64,000 nt of DNA from Burkholderia sp. BCC1644 (GCF_902833225.1 NZ_CADFEI010000004.1:248001-312000), one strand, 5' to 3'; numbered from the stretch's first letter, positions 51,490 through 61,138 are shown. The notes: a model not told the origin generated them from the sequence alone. Made by a program: numbers and translations.

Positions 51490-51526
51490 AACGCCGTCGC
51501 ACGGCCATGGCCATGCGACGGCGTTT
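51490..51526 (+). terminator. Terminator after olsB
   Basis: A perfect 12-bp stem AACGCCGTCGCA / TGCGACGGCGTT around a 12-nt loop that itself is palindromic (GGCCATGGCC), followed by a short T run. Confidence 0.7.
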
Positions 51527-51636
51527 GTGCATTCGGCCCTGATAATTTCCGGAGTGCGCGGTTTCCGGCGTGCCGCGGCACGGCACGTTTCCGGGCGGCC
51601 CGGGTTCGGTACGGGCCGGACTGCAGGACGACTTGC

Positions 51637-51807
51637 TCAGTGCTTGCGCCGCCAGTCGAGCAGGTGATGTTCCGCCATCCAGTGGTGGATCATTCCTTCG
51701 CCGTCATGGCTACGCTTGTATTCGCGCGACTCGAAGTACGACAGCGCGACCAGCACCATCAGGCCAATGAACAGGCCGATCAGGCCCGCAATTTCTTCAG
51801 ACGACAT
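51637..51807 (-). CDS. Small single-span membrane protein
   Basis: A 56-residue protein: short N-terminus, one hydrophobic helix (IAGLIGLFIGLMVLVALSYF), then a charged, His-rich tail ending HHWMAEHHLLDWRRKH. A near-perfect AGGAGG lies six bases before the start, so expression is likely. Not recognised as a named family. It is divergent from the small lipoprotein gene at 51944. Confidence 0.7.
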   Translation of the reverse strand: MSSEEIAGLIGLFIGLMVLVALSYFESREYKRSHDGEGMIHHWMAEHHLLDWRRKH

Positions 51808-51943
51808 GGCAGCCTCCTTTCCACGGCACAGCGCCATGCGTACATAGTAGGACATGCGCGGCGCGACTCTGAAACCTGATTTCAGCTAGACTCGGCGCGG
51901 TCCCGGCGCGCGATGGGCGCACCGTTTTCCGGAGCCATACCCG

Positions 51944-52120
51944 ATGACCCGTTTCATGCTGGCCGTGCTGGCCGCGTCCTTTCTCGCCGGCTGCGGCAGC
52001 GACCCTCGTCAGGCGCGCCGCGGCCACCCGCCGGAAGATCCGGCCGACTATCACGGCGTGCCGACCGACATGACGCCGCCGTCGATGCTCGACGCGCCGC
52101 CGCCGAAGCCGACGCAGTAA
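51944..52120 (+). CDS. Small lipoprotein
   Basis: A 58-residue frame: MTRFMLAVLAASFLAGCGSD gives a signal peptide with lipobox LAGC (Cys17), followed by a short Pro/Asp-rich tail ending PPPKPTQ. Codon bias is that of core genes, and GGAG lies nine bases before the ATG. Function unknown. It converges with the MATE gene, whose stop is 20 bp away. Confidence 0.7.
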   Translation: MTRFMLAVLAASFLAGCGSDPRQARRGHPPEDPADYHGVPTDMTPPSMLDAPPPKPTQ

Positions 52121-52139
52121 CGGTCAGCCGGGCCCGCCG

Positions 52140-53519
52140 TTACGCGCGTGCGGCGGGTGTGACGTGCGCGTCGGCGCCGATGCGCGTCAGCAGTCCAGGC
52201 AGGTAGCGCGCGAGCGTCGCGCCGCGCGCGGCCATGAACAGCAGCAGCGCGAACCAGAGGCCGTGATTGCCGAACGTGCCGACGGCGGTGAGCGTGGCCG
52301 CAATGAAGATCGAGAACGACACGACCATCGCGCGCATCAGCGATTGCGTCTGCGTGGCGCCGATGAAGACGCCGTCGAGCAGGAAGCCCCAGACCGACAC
52401 GATCGGCGAGATCGCAGCCCACGGCAGGTAGCGCAGCGCGACGGCGCGGATCTCGGCCTGATCGGTCAGGCGCGCGACGATCCAGCCGCCCGCCGCCCAG
52501 TAGACGAGCGCGAACAGCAGCGCGCCGAGGGCCGACCAGAGCAGCGTGACGCGTACCGCCTGCCGAAATGCGCGGCGGTCGCGCGCGCCGGCCGCCGCGC
52601 CGACGAGCGCCTCGGCCGCATGCGCGAAGCCGTCGAGGCCATAGGCCATGAAGGTCTGGAAATTCAGCAGCAGCGCGTTTGCCGCGAGCGTTGCGTCGCC
52701 CTGTTTCGCGCCGAGGTGCGCGAACCAGCCGAACGCACCGAGCAGGCACAGCGTGCGCAGGAAGATGTCGCGATTGAGCGCGATCAGCCGTTTGAGCGCG
52801 ACGCGGTCGGCGAGCGTGCGTACCGCGATCGGCGCCAGGCCGCGCGGGCGCAGCCGCCACAGGATCCACGCGCCGAGCGCGAAACCGCAGGCATCCGCGG
52901 TGGCGGTTGCGGCGCCGATGCCGGCGATGCCCCAGTCGAAGCCGTACACATAGAGCAGGACGGCGCCGATGTTCACCGCGTTGATGAACACCTGCGCGAC
53001 GAGTGCGAGCCGCACGCGCTGCATGCCGAGCAGATAGCCGAGCACGACGTAGTTCGCGAGCGCGAAGGGCGCGCTCCAGATCCGCGCATGGCTGTACGCG
53101 AGCGCCGTTGCGCGGACGGCATCGCTGCCGCCGAGCGCGGACAGCGCGAACGACAGCAGCGGCACCTGCAGCGCGAGCACGGCTGTGCCGAGCGCGAACG
53201 CGACGATCAGCGCGCGCAGCAGGTTCAGGCGAATCCCGGCGGTGTCGCCGGCGCCATGCGCCTGTGCGACGAGACCGGTCGTTCCCATCCGCAGGAAGCC
53301 GAAACCCCAGAACACGAAATTGAAGAACAGCCCGCCGAGCGCGACGCCGCCCAGATACTGCGCGCCGTCGAGGTGACCGGCTACGGCCGTGTCGACGGCG
53401 CCGAGGATCGGCTGGGTCAGGTTCGCAAGGACGATCGGGAAGGCGAGCGCGAGGACGCGCCGGTGCGTGACGGTGGCCGAGCCGGCGCCGGCCCCGTGCG
53501 GTAACGCGGATTCGGACAT
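52140..53519 (-). CDS. MATE family efflux transporter (DinF-like)
   Basis: A 459-residue protein with twelve hydrophobic segments. The N-terminal LALAFPIVLANLTQPILGAVDTAVAGHLD and later GYLLGMQRVRLALVAQVFINAVNI and FQTFMAYGLDGFAHAAEAL are characteristic of the DinF branch of MATE Na+/H+ drug antiporters. Substrate unknown. The DUF2288 gene precedes it by 10 bp on the same strand, so they are probably co-transcribed. Confidence 0.88.
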   Translation of the reverse strand: MSESALPHGAGAGSATVTHRRVLALAFPIVLANLTQPILGAVDTAVAGHLDGAQYLGGVALGGLFFNFVFWGFGFLRMGTTGLVAQAHGAGDTAGIRLNLLRALIVAFALGTAVLALQVPLLSFALSALGGSDAVRATALAYSHARIWSAPFALANYVVLGYLLGMQRVRLALVAQVFINAVNIGAVLLYVYGFDWGIAGIGAATATADACGFALGAWILWRLRPRGLAPIAVRTLADRVALKRLIALNRDIFLRTLCLLGAFGWFAHLGAKQGDATLAANALLLNFQTFMAYGLDGFAHAAEALVGAAAGARDRRAFRQAVRVTLLWSALGALLFALVYWAAGGWIVARLTDQAEIRAVALRYLPWAAISPIVSVWGFLLDGVFIGATQTQSLMRAMVVSFSIFIAATLTAVGTFGNHGLWFALLLFMAARGATLARYLPGLLTRIGADAHVTPAARA

Positions 53520-53529
53520 GGCGGACGCG

Positions 53530-53853
53530 TCAGGCGCGTTCCTGCACGCAGACCCACGGCGAGATGACGACCGCCCACAGCTCCGGGTTGCGCGCCGCGT
53601 AGTCGGCGGCCGTTTCGGCCGGCATGCGTGCGACGAGGCCGGCCGACAGCCAGCGCGTGACCTGCTCGGCGTCGTCGCTGGCGACCGCTTCCGCGACGCT
53701 GACGAGATCGAGGTCGCGCGCGACGGACAGCAGCTTGCCCTGCGCGAAGAAGCGTTCGAGATCGCACCAGTCGATCTTGGCGGTCTCGCCGAGGAGTTTG
53801 GCGTAGAGCGGGCTGTGCGACGCGCCCGCGGCGGATTGGTGATCAGAGGACAT
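53530..53853 (-). CDS. DUF2288 protein
   Basis: A 107-residue soluble protein. SPLYAKLLGETAKIDWCDLE and the following FFAQGKLLSVARDLDLVSVAEA match my memory of DUF2288, small proteins of unknown role in proteobacteria. The start at 53853 drops ten residues of a longer frame that lack a ribosome-binding site. Confidence 0.75.
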   Translation of the reverse strand: MSSDHQSAAGASHSPLYAKLLGETAKIDWCDLERFFAQGKLLSVARDLDLVSVAEAVASDDAEQVTRWLSAGLVARMPAETAADYAARNPELWAVVISPWVCVQERA

Positions 53854-53926
53854 CGGTTTCTTGGAAAAACTGCGTGGCGCCACTATAAACCATCCGGCCG
53901 CACGGGCCGAGCCGCCGGCGGGCGGG

Positions 53927-55546
53927 TCACGCGTCGCGCAGTGCGCGACGCACGATCTTGCCGGTCGCGGTCATCGGCAAGCTGTCGACGAACGCGATCG
54001 CGCGCGGATACTCGTGTGCGGCGAGCCGCGTGCGCACGTGCGCCTGCAGCGCGAGCACGAGCGCGTCGTCGCCGATGTGGCCGGGATTCAGCACGACGAA
54101 CGCCTTGACGATCTCGGTGCGCGTCGCGTCGGGCACGCCGACGACGGCCGCCATCCGCACCGCCGGATGCGTGAGCAGGCAGTCCTCGATCGGGCCCGGG
54201 CCGATCCGGTAGCTGGCGCTCGTGATCACGTCGTCGTCGCGGCCGACGAAGCGCACGAAGCCGTCGGCGTCGATCGTGCCCGTATCGCCGGTGAGCAGGT
54301 AGTCGCCCGCGAACTTGTCGCGCGTCGCATCCGCGTTGCGCCAGTATTCGATGAACATCACCGGGTCGGGACGGCGCACCGCGATGCGACCTTCGACGCC
54401 CGGCGGCAGCGGCGTGCCGTCCGCGTCGACGATCGCGACCGCATGACCGGGCACAGCCTTGCCGATCGCACCGGGCTGCGCGTCGAACAGTGCCGCGCAC
54501 GATGACAGCACCATGTTGCACTCGGTTTGCCCGTAGAACTCGTTGATCGTCACGCCAAGCGCGTCGCGTCCCCAGGCCGTCAGCTCGGTGCCGAGCGACT
54601 CGCCGCCGCTCGCGACCGATTTCAGCGACAGCGCGTAGCGTTCGCGCGGCCGCTCCACGGCGCGCATCAGCTTCAACGCGGTGGGCGGCAGGAACGCATG
54701 CGTGACGCCGTGCCGGGCCATCAGCGCGAACGCCGCATCGCCGTCGAACTTCTCGAAACGGCGCGCGAGCACCGGCACGCCGTGATGCCATGACGGCAGC
54801 AGCACGTCGAGCAGGCCGCCGATCCACGCCCAGTCGGCCGGCGTCCAGAACAGGCGCGCGTCGCGCGGGAAGCATTGCTGCGACATCTCGACGCCCGGCA
54901 GGTGGCCGAGCAGCACGCGATGGGCGTGCAGCGCGCCTTTCGGTTTGCCCGTCGTGCCGGACGTGTAGATGATCACCGCCGGATCCTCGGCGGCCGTGTC
55001 GGCCGCCACGAAATCCGGTGATTCCGCGGCGAGCGCCGCGTCGTAACGCAGCACGCCCGGCGCGTCGGGGGCATCGTCGCCGACGCAGTAGACGGTATGC
55101 AGCGCCGGCAGCTGCGCGCGCAGCGGCGCGATTTTCGCGTAGCCGGCCGCGTCGGTGACGAGCGCGGCCGCCTCGCTGTTCGCGAGCCGGTATTCGAGCG
55201 CATCGACGCCGAACAGCGTGAAGAGCGGCACCGCGATTGCACCGAGCTTGTACGCGGCGAGGTGTGCAATGGCCGTTTCGGGCCCTTGCGCGAGAAAGAT
55301 GCCGATCCGGTCGCCGCGTCGCAGGCCGGCGCGCGCAAAGCTGTTCGCGAGCCGGTTAGAAGCATTCTTCAAGTCGTCGAACGTGAGGCGGAACACGTCG
55401 CCCTGCGCCGTTTCGTAGATCAACGCGAGGCGACCGCTGCCGTCGGCCCATTTGTCGCAGACGTCCATGCCGATGTTGTAGCGGGCCGGAATGTCCCAGC
55501 GGAAGCGGGTGAGCAGGTCGTCGTAGCGGTCGGCGGCGGGCAGCAT
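53927..55546 (-). CDS. AMP-forming acyl-CoA synthetase
   Basis: A 539-residue adenylate-forming enzyme. The P-loop is YTSGTTGKPKG, then WTPADWAWIGGL, YGQTECN, TGDTGTIDADGFVRFVGRDDD, and the C-terminal catalytic Lys in TATGKIVRR. The WTPADWAW and INEFYGQTE variants are those of acetyl/medium-chain (ACSM-like) synthetases. The exact acid is unknown. The gene is alone; DUF2288 starts 73 bp further on. Confidence 0.85.
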   Translation of the reverse strand: MLPAADRYDDLLTRFRWDIPARYNIGMDVCDKWADGSGRLALIYETAQGDVFRLTFDDLKNASNRLANSFARAGLRRGDRIGIFLAQGPETAIAHLAAYKLGAIAVPLFTLFGVDALEYRLANSEAAALVTDAAGYAKIAPLRAQLPALHTVYCVGDDAPDAPGVLRYDAALAAESPDFVAADTAAEDPAVIIYTSGTTGKPKGALHAHRVLLGHLPGVEMSQQCFPRDARLFWTPADWAWIGGLLDVLLPSWHHGVPVLARRFEKFDGDAAFALMARHGVTHAFLPPTALKLMRAVERPRERYALSLKSVASGGESLGTELTAWGRDALGVTINEFYGQTECNMVLSSCAALFDAQPGAIGKAVPGHAVAIVDADGTPLPPGVEGRIAVRRPDPVMFIEYWRNADATRDKFAGDYLLTGDTGTIDADGFVRFVGRDDDVITSASYRIGPGPIEDCLLTHPAVRMAAVVGVPDATRTEIVKAFVVLNPGHIGDDALVLALQAHVRTRLAAHEYPRAIAFVDSLPMTATGKIVRRALRDA

Positions 55547-55724
55547 CGCATTGTCTCCTGGGTGTCGATCGTGGCGTCGGGCGCGCGGCTTACATCAGGT
55601 TTTCACGCAGACGAATCCACAATGGTGTCTGCTGATAGGGAATGTTCGGACTCGTCCAATAGCCTCGGCTCAGTGCACGATTCCACAATGACGCATAAGA
55701 TCAAGTCAAAACAGTGATGTGACC
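55547..55724. other. Gap before a very small frame
   Basis: 178 bp downstream of the acyl-CoA synthetase start. It must hold that gene's leftward promoter. No RNA or further gene seen. Confidence 0.4.
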
Positions 55725-55844
55725 ATGGATTTGCTTCTGATAGCTGCGGGGTTCAGCCTGATCGGAATCGGTGTGCTGGTGGCGTTTGCTCGTCACGTCG
55801 ATCCGCTGTCCGGCCGTTTCACCGGACGTCTGCGCAAGCGCTGA
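55725..55844 (+). CDS. Possible 39-residue membrane miniprotein
   Basis: The frame reads MDLLLIAAGFSLIGIGVLVA followed by a short polar part ending RLRKR. One hydrophobic helix with a basic tail fits a single-span membrane peptide with positive-inside topology. The ribosome-binding site is poor (AGTGATGTGACC), and codon bias is only moderately typical. Tentative. Confidence 0.4.
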   Translation: MDLLLIAAGFSLIGIGVLVAFARHVDPLSGRFTGRLRKR

Positions 55845-55915
55845 CTCAATCATTTTCGTGTTTCGCCGCGACGGCACGCGATGCGTGCCGGCATCGCGTG
55901 TCGTCCGTCGTGCGC

Positions 55916-56617
55916 TCAGCGCGACGGCAGGTAGCGTGACGGGTCGATCGACCGGCCGCCGTAGCGCAGCTCGAAATGCAACGCGACGCGATCGCTGTCG
56001 CTGTTGCCCATTTCCGCGATCGACTGCCCCTGCGTAACCGACTGACCTTCCTTCACCAGCAGCGCGCGGTTATGCGCGTAGGCGGTCAGGTAGTCGGCGT
56101 TGTGCTTCAGGATGATCAGGTTGCCGTAGCCGCGCAGCCCGTTACCGGCATAGACCACGACACCCGGCGCGGCTGCGACCACCGGCGTGCCCGGTGCGTT
56201 CGCGATGTCGATCCCCTTCGATTTCGAGCCGTCGAACGTGCGGACCACATTGCCGGCCGCCGGCCAGATCAGCGAAATGCTCGTGGCCGGCTTGACGGCC
56301 GATTCGACCGGCGCGGAAGGGGCGGGGCGCGCGCGGCCGGCGCTGCCGGTGCCGGTGGTCGACGGCGTCGATGCGGTCGTCGTGCCGGGCGGCGGCGCGA
56401 CGCGCAGCACCTGGCCGACTTCGATCGCATCGGGGTTCGTCATCTGGTTCCAGCGCACGACGTTCTGCACAGACGTGCGGTTGTCGCGCGCGATCTTGTA
56501 GAGCGTGTCGCCACGCTCGACGCGATAGAACCCGGGGCCGACGGGTGCGGAGCCGCACGCGACGAGCAGGGCGGCGCAGGCGGCTGCGAAGAGTCGCTTC
56601 GTTGTTGTTCCGAACAT
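55916..56617 (-). CDS. NlpD-like lipoprotein (LysM plus degenerate M23 domain)
   Basis: A 233-residue protein with lipobox LVAC (MFGTTTKRLFAAACAALLVAC), a LysM repeat (FYRVERGDTLYKIARDN to about residue 75), a Thr/Pro/Ala linker, and a C-terminal LytM/M23 domain. Active M23 enzymes have HxGxDI and HLHFE; here the first histidine is replaced (SKGIDIANAPG) while LHFELRY remains. E. coli NlpD is also degenerate and acts as an activator of amidase AmiC. I infer an amidase-activating role in daughter-cell separation. Confidence 0.82.
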   Translation of the reverse strand: MFGTTTKRLFAAACAALLVACGSAPVGPGFYRVERGDTLYKIARDNRTSVQNVVRWNQMTNPDAIEVGQVLRVAPPPGTTTASTPSTTGTGSAGRARPAPSAPVESAVKPATSISLIWPAAGNVVRTFDGSKSKGIDIANAPGTPVVAAAPGVVVYAGNGLRGYGNLIILKHNADYLTAYAHNRALLVKEGQSVTQGQSIAEMGNSDSDRVALHFELRYGGRSIDPSRYLPSR

Positions 56618-56749
56618 TGAACCTCGCAAAACCCTGCCGCGGGTGACGCGGCAGGCAACACAAAACGTCCGATTTTAACGGGTTCGACCCGCGCACCGCA
56701 GTTTAGGCCGTTGCCGGGGCCGTCGCGCGCCGGTTTGGCGCGCCGCGTA

Positions 56750-57661
56750 TCAGCCTGCGAGCGGGCGTACGCGAATGCGCAGCGTGGCCGTTTCCGTCGC
56801 GCCCGGCGCGAGCATGCGCAGCCCGAGGCCGTTGTGGATCGCATCGGGCAGGCCGAGCCACGGCTCGACGCAGTAGAAGTCGGAATCCGGCTTTTCGGTC
56901 CAGGTCGTGACCGCGTACCACGGGATCGAGCCCGGCACGTCGAGCGCAATCTCGATCGTGCGGCGGCGGCCCGGCATCACGATGCGCACCGGCGCGGACG
57001 GTTCGCCGTCGAGGCAGTGGAAGCGGTCGACGATGTCCGGATCGTCGAGGCGGTAGTGCGCTTCGCCGGGTTCGAGCGGGCTGATCGAGCCGTCCGGGCG
57101 CTGCCGGCAATTGCGGGTCGGCGGCAGTTCGAGCGTGGTTTCGGCGCGTTCGCCATGCGGCAGCGCGAAATAGAAGTGGTGGCCGGCGTAGTAGGGCAGC
57201 GGTGTGTCGCCGCGATTGGTCGTCGTCAGCGCGACGTCGAGCGTGTGCGCGTCGGCCAGCCGGTAGGTCGTCTCGAACCGGAAATCGAACGGGTAGCTCG
57301 CGCGCAGCGCGTCGTTCGCGTCGAGCGTCATCGACAGCGCGCACCCGTCGGCCGACGGATGCGCGTCGAACGGCAGGTCGCGCGCGAAGCCGTGCATCGG
57401 CAGGTCGCGGACCACGCCGGCGGCATCGCGCCAGCGGCCGAGTTCGCCGTCGACGCGGTGGCGGCCGAGGAACGGGAACAGCAGCGGATTGCCGCCGCGC
57501 ACGCGGGCGAGGTTGCTCCAGTCGGCCGTTTCCGGCCAGAAGATGACCGGTTCGCCGTCGACGTGCCAGGACAGCAGGCGGCCGCCGAATTGCGGAGCGA
57601 CCCGGACGAGCGACGGGCCGGCGTGAAGTTCGTGGATGTCGTGTTGCTGGAAGATCGGCAT
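56750..57661 (-). CDS. Aldose 1-epimerase family protein
   Basis: A 303-residue beta-sandwich protein. VAPQFGGRLLSWHVDG near the start, LPMHGFARDLPF (conserved His), PYYAGHHFYFALP (second conserved His) and the acidic SDFYCVEPW near the end fit the galactose-mutarotase superfamily. It may interconvert sugar anomers or be a glucose-6-phosphate 1-epimerase-like protein. The start at 57661 is preferred to a start at 57769, whose extra 36 residues look random. Confidence 0.8.
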   Translation of the reverse strand: MPIFQQHDIHELHAGPSLVRVAPQFGGRLLSWHVDGEPVIFWPETADWSNLARVRGGNPLLFPFLGRHRVDGELGRWRDAAGVVRDLPMHGFARDLPFDAHPSADGCALSMTLDANDALRASYPFDFRFETTYRLADAHTLDVALTTTNRGDTPLPYYAGHHFYFALPHGERAETTLELPPTRNCRQRPDGSISPLEPGEAHYRLDDPDIVDRFHCLDGEPSAPVRIVMPGRRRTIEIALDVPGSIPWYAVTTWTEKPDSDFYCVEPWLGLPDAIHNGLGLRMLAPGATETATLRIRVRPLAG

Positions 57662-57832
57662 GGCGAATCGGATTGGGCGGGTGGACGGAGCAACGCGCGT
57701 TCCATTATCGGGCCGCAGCGGCTCGGGGAAAACCCTTCTCGGGAAATTGCGAGTTTTTAACATTCTCAACGGTCTGGATAATGCATCTAAACCGGTGATG
57801 TTGCCGGGTCATGACACTTCGAGGAGGGGGCC

Positions 57833-57919
57833 ATGGATCTGGCAATGGCAATGGGTATCGCACTGTTCGGCATGTTCACCGGCAGCACGGTATTATTTTT
57901 CTATCAGCTCGGCCGCTGA
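57833..57919 (+). CDS. 28-residue membrane miniprotein
   Basis: The frame MDLAMAMGIALFGMFTGSTV then LFFYQLGR encodes a single hydrophobic helix. GAGGAGGGGG lies just before the ATG, one of the best ribosome-binding sites in the window, and a strong terminator lies 25 bp after the stop. This transcript-like arrangement argues that the peptide is made. No known family is recognised. Confidence 0.55.
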   Translation: MDLAMAMGIALFGMFTGSTVLFFYQLGR

Positions 57920-57944
57920 CGGCAATTCCTGCCGAAGTCGACAG

Positions 57945-57971
57945 GCCCGCCATGCAAATGGCGGGCTTTTT
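57945..57971 (+). terminator. Terminator after the miniprotein
   Basis: A perfect 9-bp stem GCCCGCCAT / ATGGCGGGC closed by a GCAA tetraloop and followed by five T residues. Confidence 0.85.
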
Positions 57972-58035
57972 GCTTTCTATGCGCTTACAAATTGCAAGCG
58001 TTTGTGTGCATTGCCGCAATAACCTGCCAAATGCC

Positions 58036-58064
58036 TTGGCGCAGTAATCCTGGCTCGGCATAAT
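58036..58064 (+). promoter_or_regulatory. Promoter of uppP
   Basis: TTGGCG (58036-58041), a 17-bp spacer, CATAAT (58059-58064). Initiation near 58071 gives a leader of about 70 nt. Confidence 0.6.
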
Positions 58065-58140
58065 CGGGGCGCGTTTTTTCGGACGCGCATCGCGTCGTCC
58101 GTCTTTCTTCCCGCTTAATCTCGACTAAAAGGACCGACGC

Positions 58141-58971
58141 GTGAGTCTCTGGTTTCTGGTATTCCTGAGCGTCCTGCAGGGCGTCACCGAACTCTTCCCC
58201 GTCAGCAGCCTCGGCCATACGCTGCTCGTGCCGGCGCTGTTCGGCATGCATATCGACAAGCACGCGCCGCAACTGCTGCCGTTCCTCGTCGCGCTGCACC
58301 TCGGCACCGCGCTGGCGCTGCTGTGGTACTTCCGCGCGCGCTGGATCGCGCTGATCAGCGGTTTCTTCGCGCAGCTCGGCGGCCGCAAGAACGACGACGG
58401 CCACCTGATGTGGGCGCTCATCATCGGTACGATTCCGACCGGCATCGTCGGGCTGTTGCTCGAGAAGCGCATCGAGCGCGTGTTCCACGATCTGCGGATC
58501 GTCGCGATCGCGCTGATCGTGAACGGCGTGCTGCTGTGGCTCGGCGATCGCATCCAGCGCAGCCGCGTGCACCAGGCGCCCGAGAAGATGACGTTCAAGC
58601 AGGCGTTCTTCGTGGGTCTCGCGCAGATCGGCGCACTGATTCCGGGTTTCTCGCGCAGCGGGCTGACGATGATCGCGGGCAACGCGGCCGGGCTGACGGC
58701 CGAGAAGGCGGCGGAGTTCTCGTTCCTGCTCGGCACGCCGATCATCTTCGCGGCGGGCGTGCTCGAGCTGCCGAAGCTGTTCCATGCTCGCGACCAGCTT
58801 GCCGATGCGCTGCTCGGCGGCGTGCTGACGGCGATTGCCGCGTACCTGAGCGTGCGGTTCCTGATGCGCTATTTCGAAGGGCGCGGCCGGCTCGCGTCGT
58901 TCGGCGTGTATTGCGTGATCGCCGGCGTGTTCTGTCTCGGCTGGTTCATGCTGCATCCGCAGCCGGTTTGA
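58141..58971 (+). CDS. uppP: Undecaprenyl-diphosphatase (BacA type)
   Basis: A 276-residue multi-span enzyme that converts undecaprenyl pyrophosphate to the monophosphate, recycling the lipid carrier of peptidoglycan and O-antigen; overproduction confers bacitracin resistance. Motifs are [14 protein letters not shown] near the N-terminus and [13 protein letters not shown] later; both contribute to the active site. The start is GTG 58141, nine bases after AAAAGGA. Confidence 0.93.
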   Translation: MSLWFLVFLSVLQGVTELFPVSSLGHTLLVPALFGMHIDKHAPQLLPFLVALHLGTALALLWYFRARWIALISGFFAQLGGRKNDDGHLMWALIIGTIPTGIVGLLLEKRIERVFHDLRIVAIALIVNGVLLWLGDRIQRSRVHQAPEKMTFKQAFFVGLAQIGALIPGFSRSGLTMIAGNAAGLTAEKAAEFSFLLGTPIIFAAGVLELPKLFHARDQLADALLGGVLTAIAAYLSVRFLMRYFEGRGRLASFGVYCVIAGVFCLGWFMLHPQPV

Positions 58972-59022
58972 GGCTGTGGCGGCCCGATTCGCGTGATGTG
59001 ACGTGATGATCGGGTATAATTT

Positions 59023-59051
59023 CGGGCTCGGTTTCGTACCGGGCCCGTTTT
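59023..59051 (+). terminator. Terminator after uppP
   Basis: A 10-bp stem CGGGCTCGGT / ACCGGGCCCG (one G-U pair), loop TTCGT, then TTTT. Confidence 0.7.
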
Positions 59052-59144
59052 GTTTCGGGGCTTTGAGTCTGGCGGTGCTGTCGCTGCTGCCCGACAGCCC
59101 GGTACCGAATGCGGTCCGCGTCAGGCCGTGTCTTTTCTCCCCGA

Positions 59145-59221
59145 CCGCCCTTAGCTCAGCTGGATAGAGCAACGGCCTTCTAAGCCGTAGGTCACACGTT
59201 CGAGTCGTGTAGGGCGGGCCA
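59145..59221 (+). tRNA. tRNA-Arg (anticodon TCT)
   Basis: 77 nt with encoded CCA. Acceptor CCGCCCT / AGGGCGG, D-loop AGCTGGATAGAGC, anticodon loop CTTCTAA giving TCT, T-arm ACACG TTCGAGT CGTGT. It reads AGA codons, rare in this genome. Confidence 0.95.
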
Positions 59222-59272
59222 GTTTGATCAATTGATGATCGTCGCGAGCCCGCCCGGGCAGACGCAAACCCC

Positions 59273-61090
59273 TCACTCCACCGTCACCGATTTCGCCAGA
59301 TTCCTCGGCTTGTCGATATCTGCACCGCGCAAGCATGCCGCGTGATACGCGAGCAATTGCAACGGCACGACGTGCAGGATCGGCGACAACAGCCCGTAGT
59401 AATCCGGCATCCGCAGCACCGACACGCCTTCGCTGTTGTCGATCCGCGTATCCGCATCGGCAAACACATAAAGCTGCCCGCCTCGCGCCCGCACTTCCTG
59501 CATGTTCGACTTGAGCTTTTCGAGCAGCGCATCGTTCGGCGCGATCGTCGCGACGGGCATCGTATGCGTCACGAGCGCGAGCGGCCCGTGCTTCAGCTCG
59601 CCCGCCGGGTACGCTTCCGCGTGGATATACGAAATCTCCTTCAGCTTCAGCGCACCTTCGAGCGCGATCGGGTAGTGCAGCCCGCGCCCGAGAAACAGCG
59701 CGTTTTCATGCTGCGAGAATTCCGCCGCCCAGCGTTCGATCTGCGGCTCCAGCCCGAGCACGTCTTCGAGCGCACCGGGCAGCCGCCGCAGCTGGGTCGT
59801 GTAGCGCGCGAGCTGCGCGTCGTCGACGTAGCCGCGCAGCCGTCCGAGCGTGACGGCAAGAATGAACAGCGCGACGAGCTGCGTCGTGAATGCCTTGGTC
59901 GACGCGACGCCGATTTCCGGGCCGGCCCGCGTCAGGAACCGCAGGCCGGTCTGACGCATCATCGCGCTGGTCGGCACGTTGCAGATCGCCAGCGTGTCGA
60001 TATGGCCGAGCGCCTGCGCGTACTTGAGCGCGGCGAGCGTGTCGGCGGTTTCGCCGGATTGCGACACGCTGACCACCAGCGTGTTGGGCATCGCAAGCGC
60101 ATCGCTGTAACGGTACTCGCTCGCGATCTCGACCTGCGCGGGTATGCGTGCGATCGTTTCGAGCCAGCGGCGCGCGGTCAGACCGGAATAGTGGCTCGTG
60201 CCGCACGCGAGAATCAGCACGTTGTCGATCTGCTCGAACGCCCGCGCGGCATCCGGGCCGAATACGGCCGGATCGAACAGCCCCGCGTCCGGGATGGTCG
60301 CGGCCACGGCCTGCGGTTGCTCGAATATTTCCTTCTGCATGAAGTGCCGGTACGGCCCGAGTTCGACCACACCCTGTGCGGACGAAACGGTTTGTATCGC
60401 GCGCTCGATCGGTGCGCCGGTGCGATCGAGCACGCGTACGCCACCCGGCGTCAGCTCGACGATGTCGCCTTCCTCGAGAAAGATGAAGCGGTCGGTGATG
60501 CCGGCGAGCGCGAGCGCATCGGACGCGAGAAAGCATTCGCCGTCCTTCACGCCGACGACGAGCGGCGAGCCGGCCCGCGCGCCGATCAGTCGCTGCGGCT
60601 CGTGTTTGCTGAACACCGCGATCGCGTAGGCGCCGTGAAGCTGCGACGTCGCATCGCGTACGGCCGCGAGCAGGTCGCCGCGATACTTGCTGTGGATCAG
60701 GTGGGCGACGACTTCGGTGTCGGTCTGGCCGTCGAACTCATAGTGCTCGTCGGACAGTTGCTTGCGCAACGTTTCATGGTTTTCGATGATGCCGTTGTGC
60801 ACGAGCGCGATCTCGTCGCGAGAGAAGATCGGGTGTGCGTTGCAGGTCGCGGGCGCGCCATGGGTTGCCCAGCGCGTGTGGGCGATGCCGGTGCTACCGG
60901 TCAGGCCGGCGCTGCGCACGTGCGCGTCGAGATCGGCGACGCGCGACATGCTGCGCTCCCGTCGCGCCTGGCCGTCGACGACCGTCGCCACGCCGCATGA
61001 ATCGTAGCCGCGGTACTCGAGGCGACGCAAACCTTCAATCAGAATCGGGACGATGTCCCGTTGCGCGACCGCGCCGACGATGCCACACAT
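59273..61090 (-). CDS. glmS: Glutamine-fructose-6-phosphate aminotransferase (isomerising)
   Basis: A 605-residue enzyme. The N-terminal Ntn-hydrolase glutaminase has catalytic Cys2 ([12 protein letters not shown]). Two SIS domains bind fructose-6-P (about 285-605), with [14 protein letters not shown] and [15 protein letters not shown]. It makes glucosamine-6-P, the substrate of GlmM encoded in this window. The C-terminus ends with [13 protein letters not shown], the conserved closing tail. I chose 61090 because Cys2 must follow the initiator Met. Confidence 0.96.
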   Translation of the reverse strand: MCGIVGAVAQRDIVPILIEGLRRLEYRGYDSCGVATVVDGQARRERSMSRVADLDAHVRSAGLTGSTGIAHTRWATHGAPATCNAHPIFSRDEIALVHNGIIENHETLRKQLSDEHYEFDGQTDTEVVAHLIHSKYRGDLLAAVRDATSQLHGAYAIAVFSKHEPQRLIGARAGSPLVVGVKDGECFLASDALALAGITDRFIFLEEGDIVELTPGGVRVLDRTGAPIERAIQTVSSAQGVVELGPYRHFMQKEIFEQPQAVAATIPDAGLFDPAVFGPDAARAFEQIDNVLILACGTSHYSGLTARRWLETIARIPAQVEIASEYRYSDALAMPNTLVVSVSQSGETADTLAALKYAQALGHIDTLAICNVPTSAMMRQTGLRFLTRAGPEIGVASTKAFTTQLVALFILAVTLGRLRGYVDDAQLARYTTQLRRLPGALEDVLGLEPQIERWAAEFSQHENALFLGRGLHYPIALEGALKLKEISYIHAEAYPAGELKHGPLALVTHTMPVATIAPNDALLEKLKSNMQEVRARGGQLYVFADADTRIDNSEGVSVLRMPDYYGLLSPILHVVPLQLLAYHAACLRGADIDKPRNLAKSVTVE

Positions 61091-61138
61091 GACACGTCTC
61101 CTTCCCTGTGGATTTTCTTGGGCCGCATGCACGCTGTA

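Noticed and set aside
59015..59020. TATAAT as the tRNA-Arg promoter
   Set aside because: No -35 at a suitable distance, and the predicted start lies inside the uppP terminator stem.
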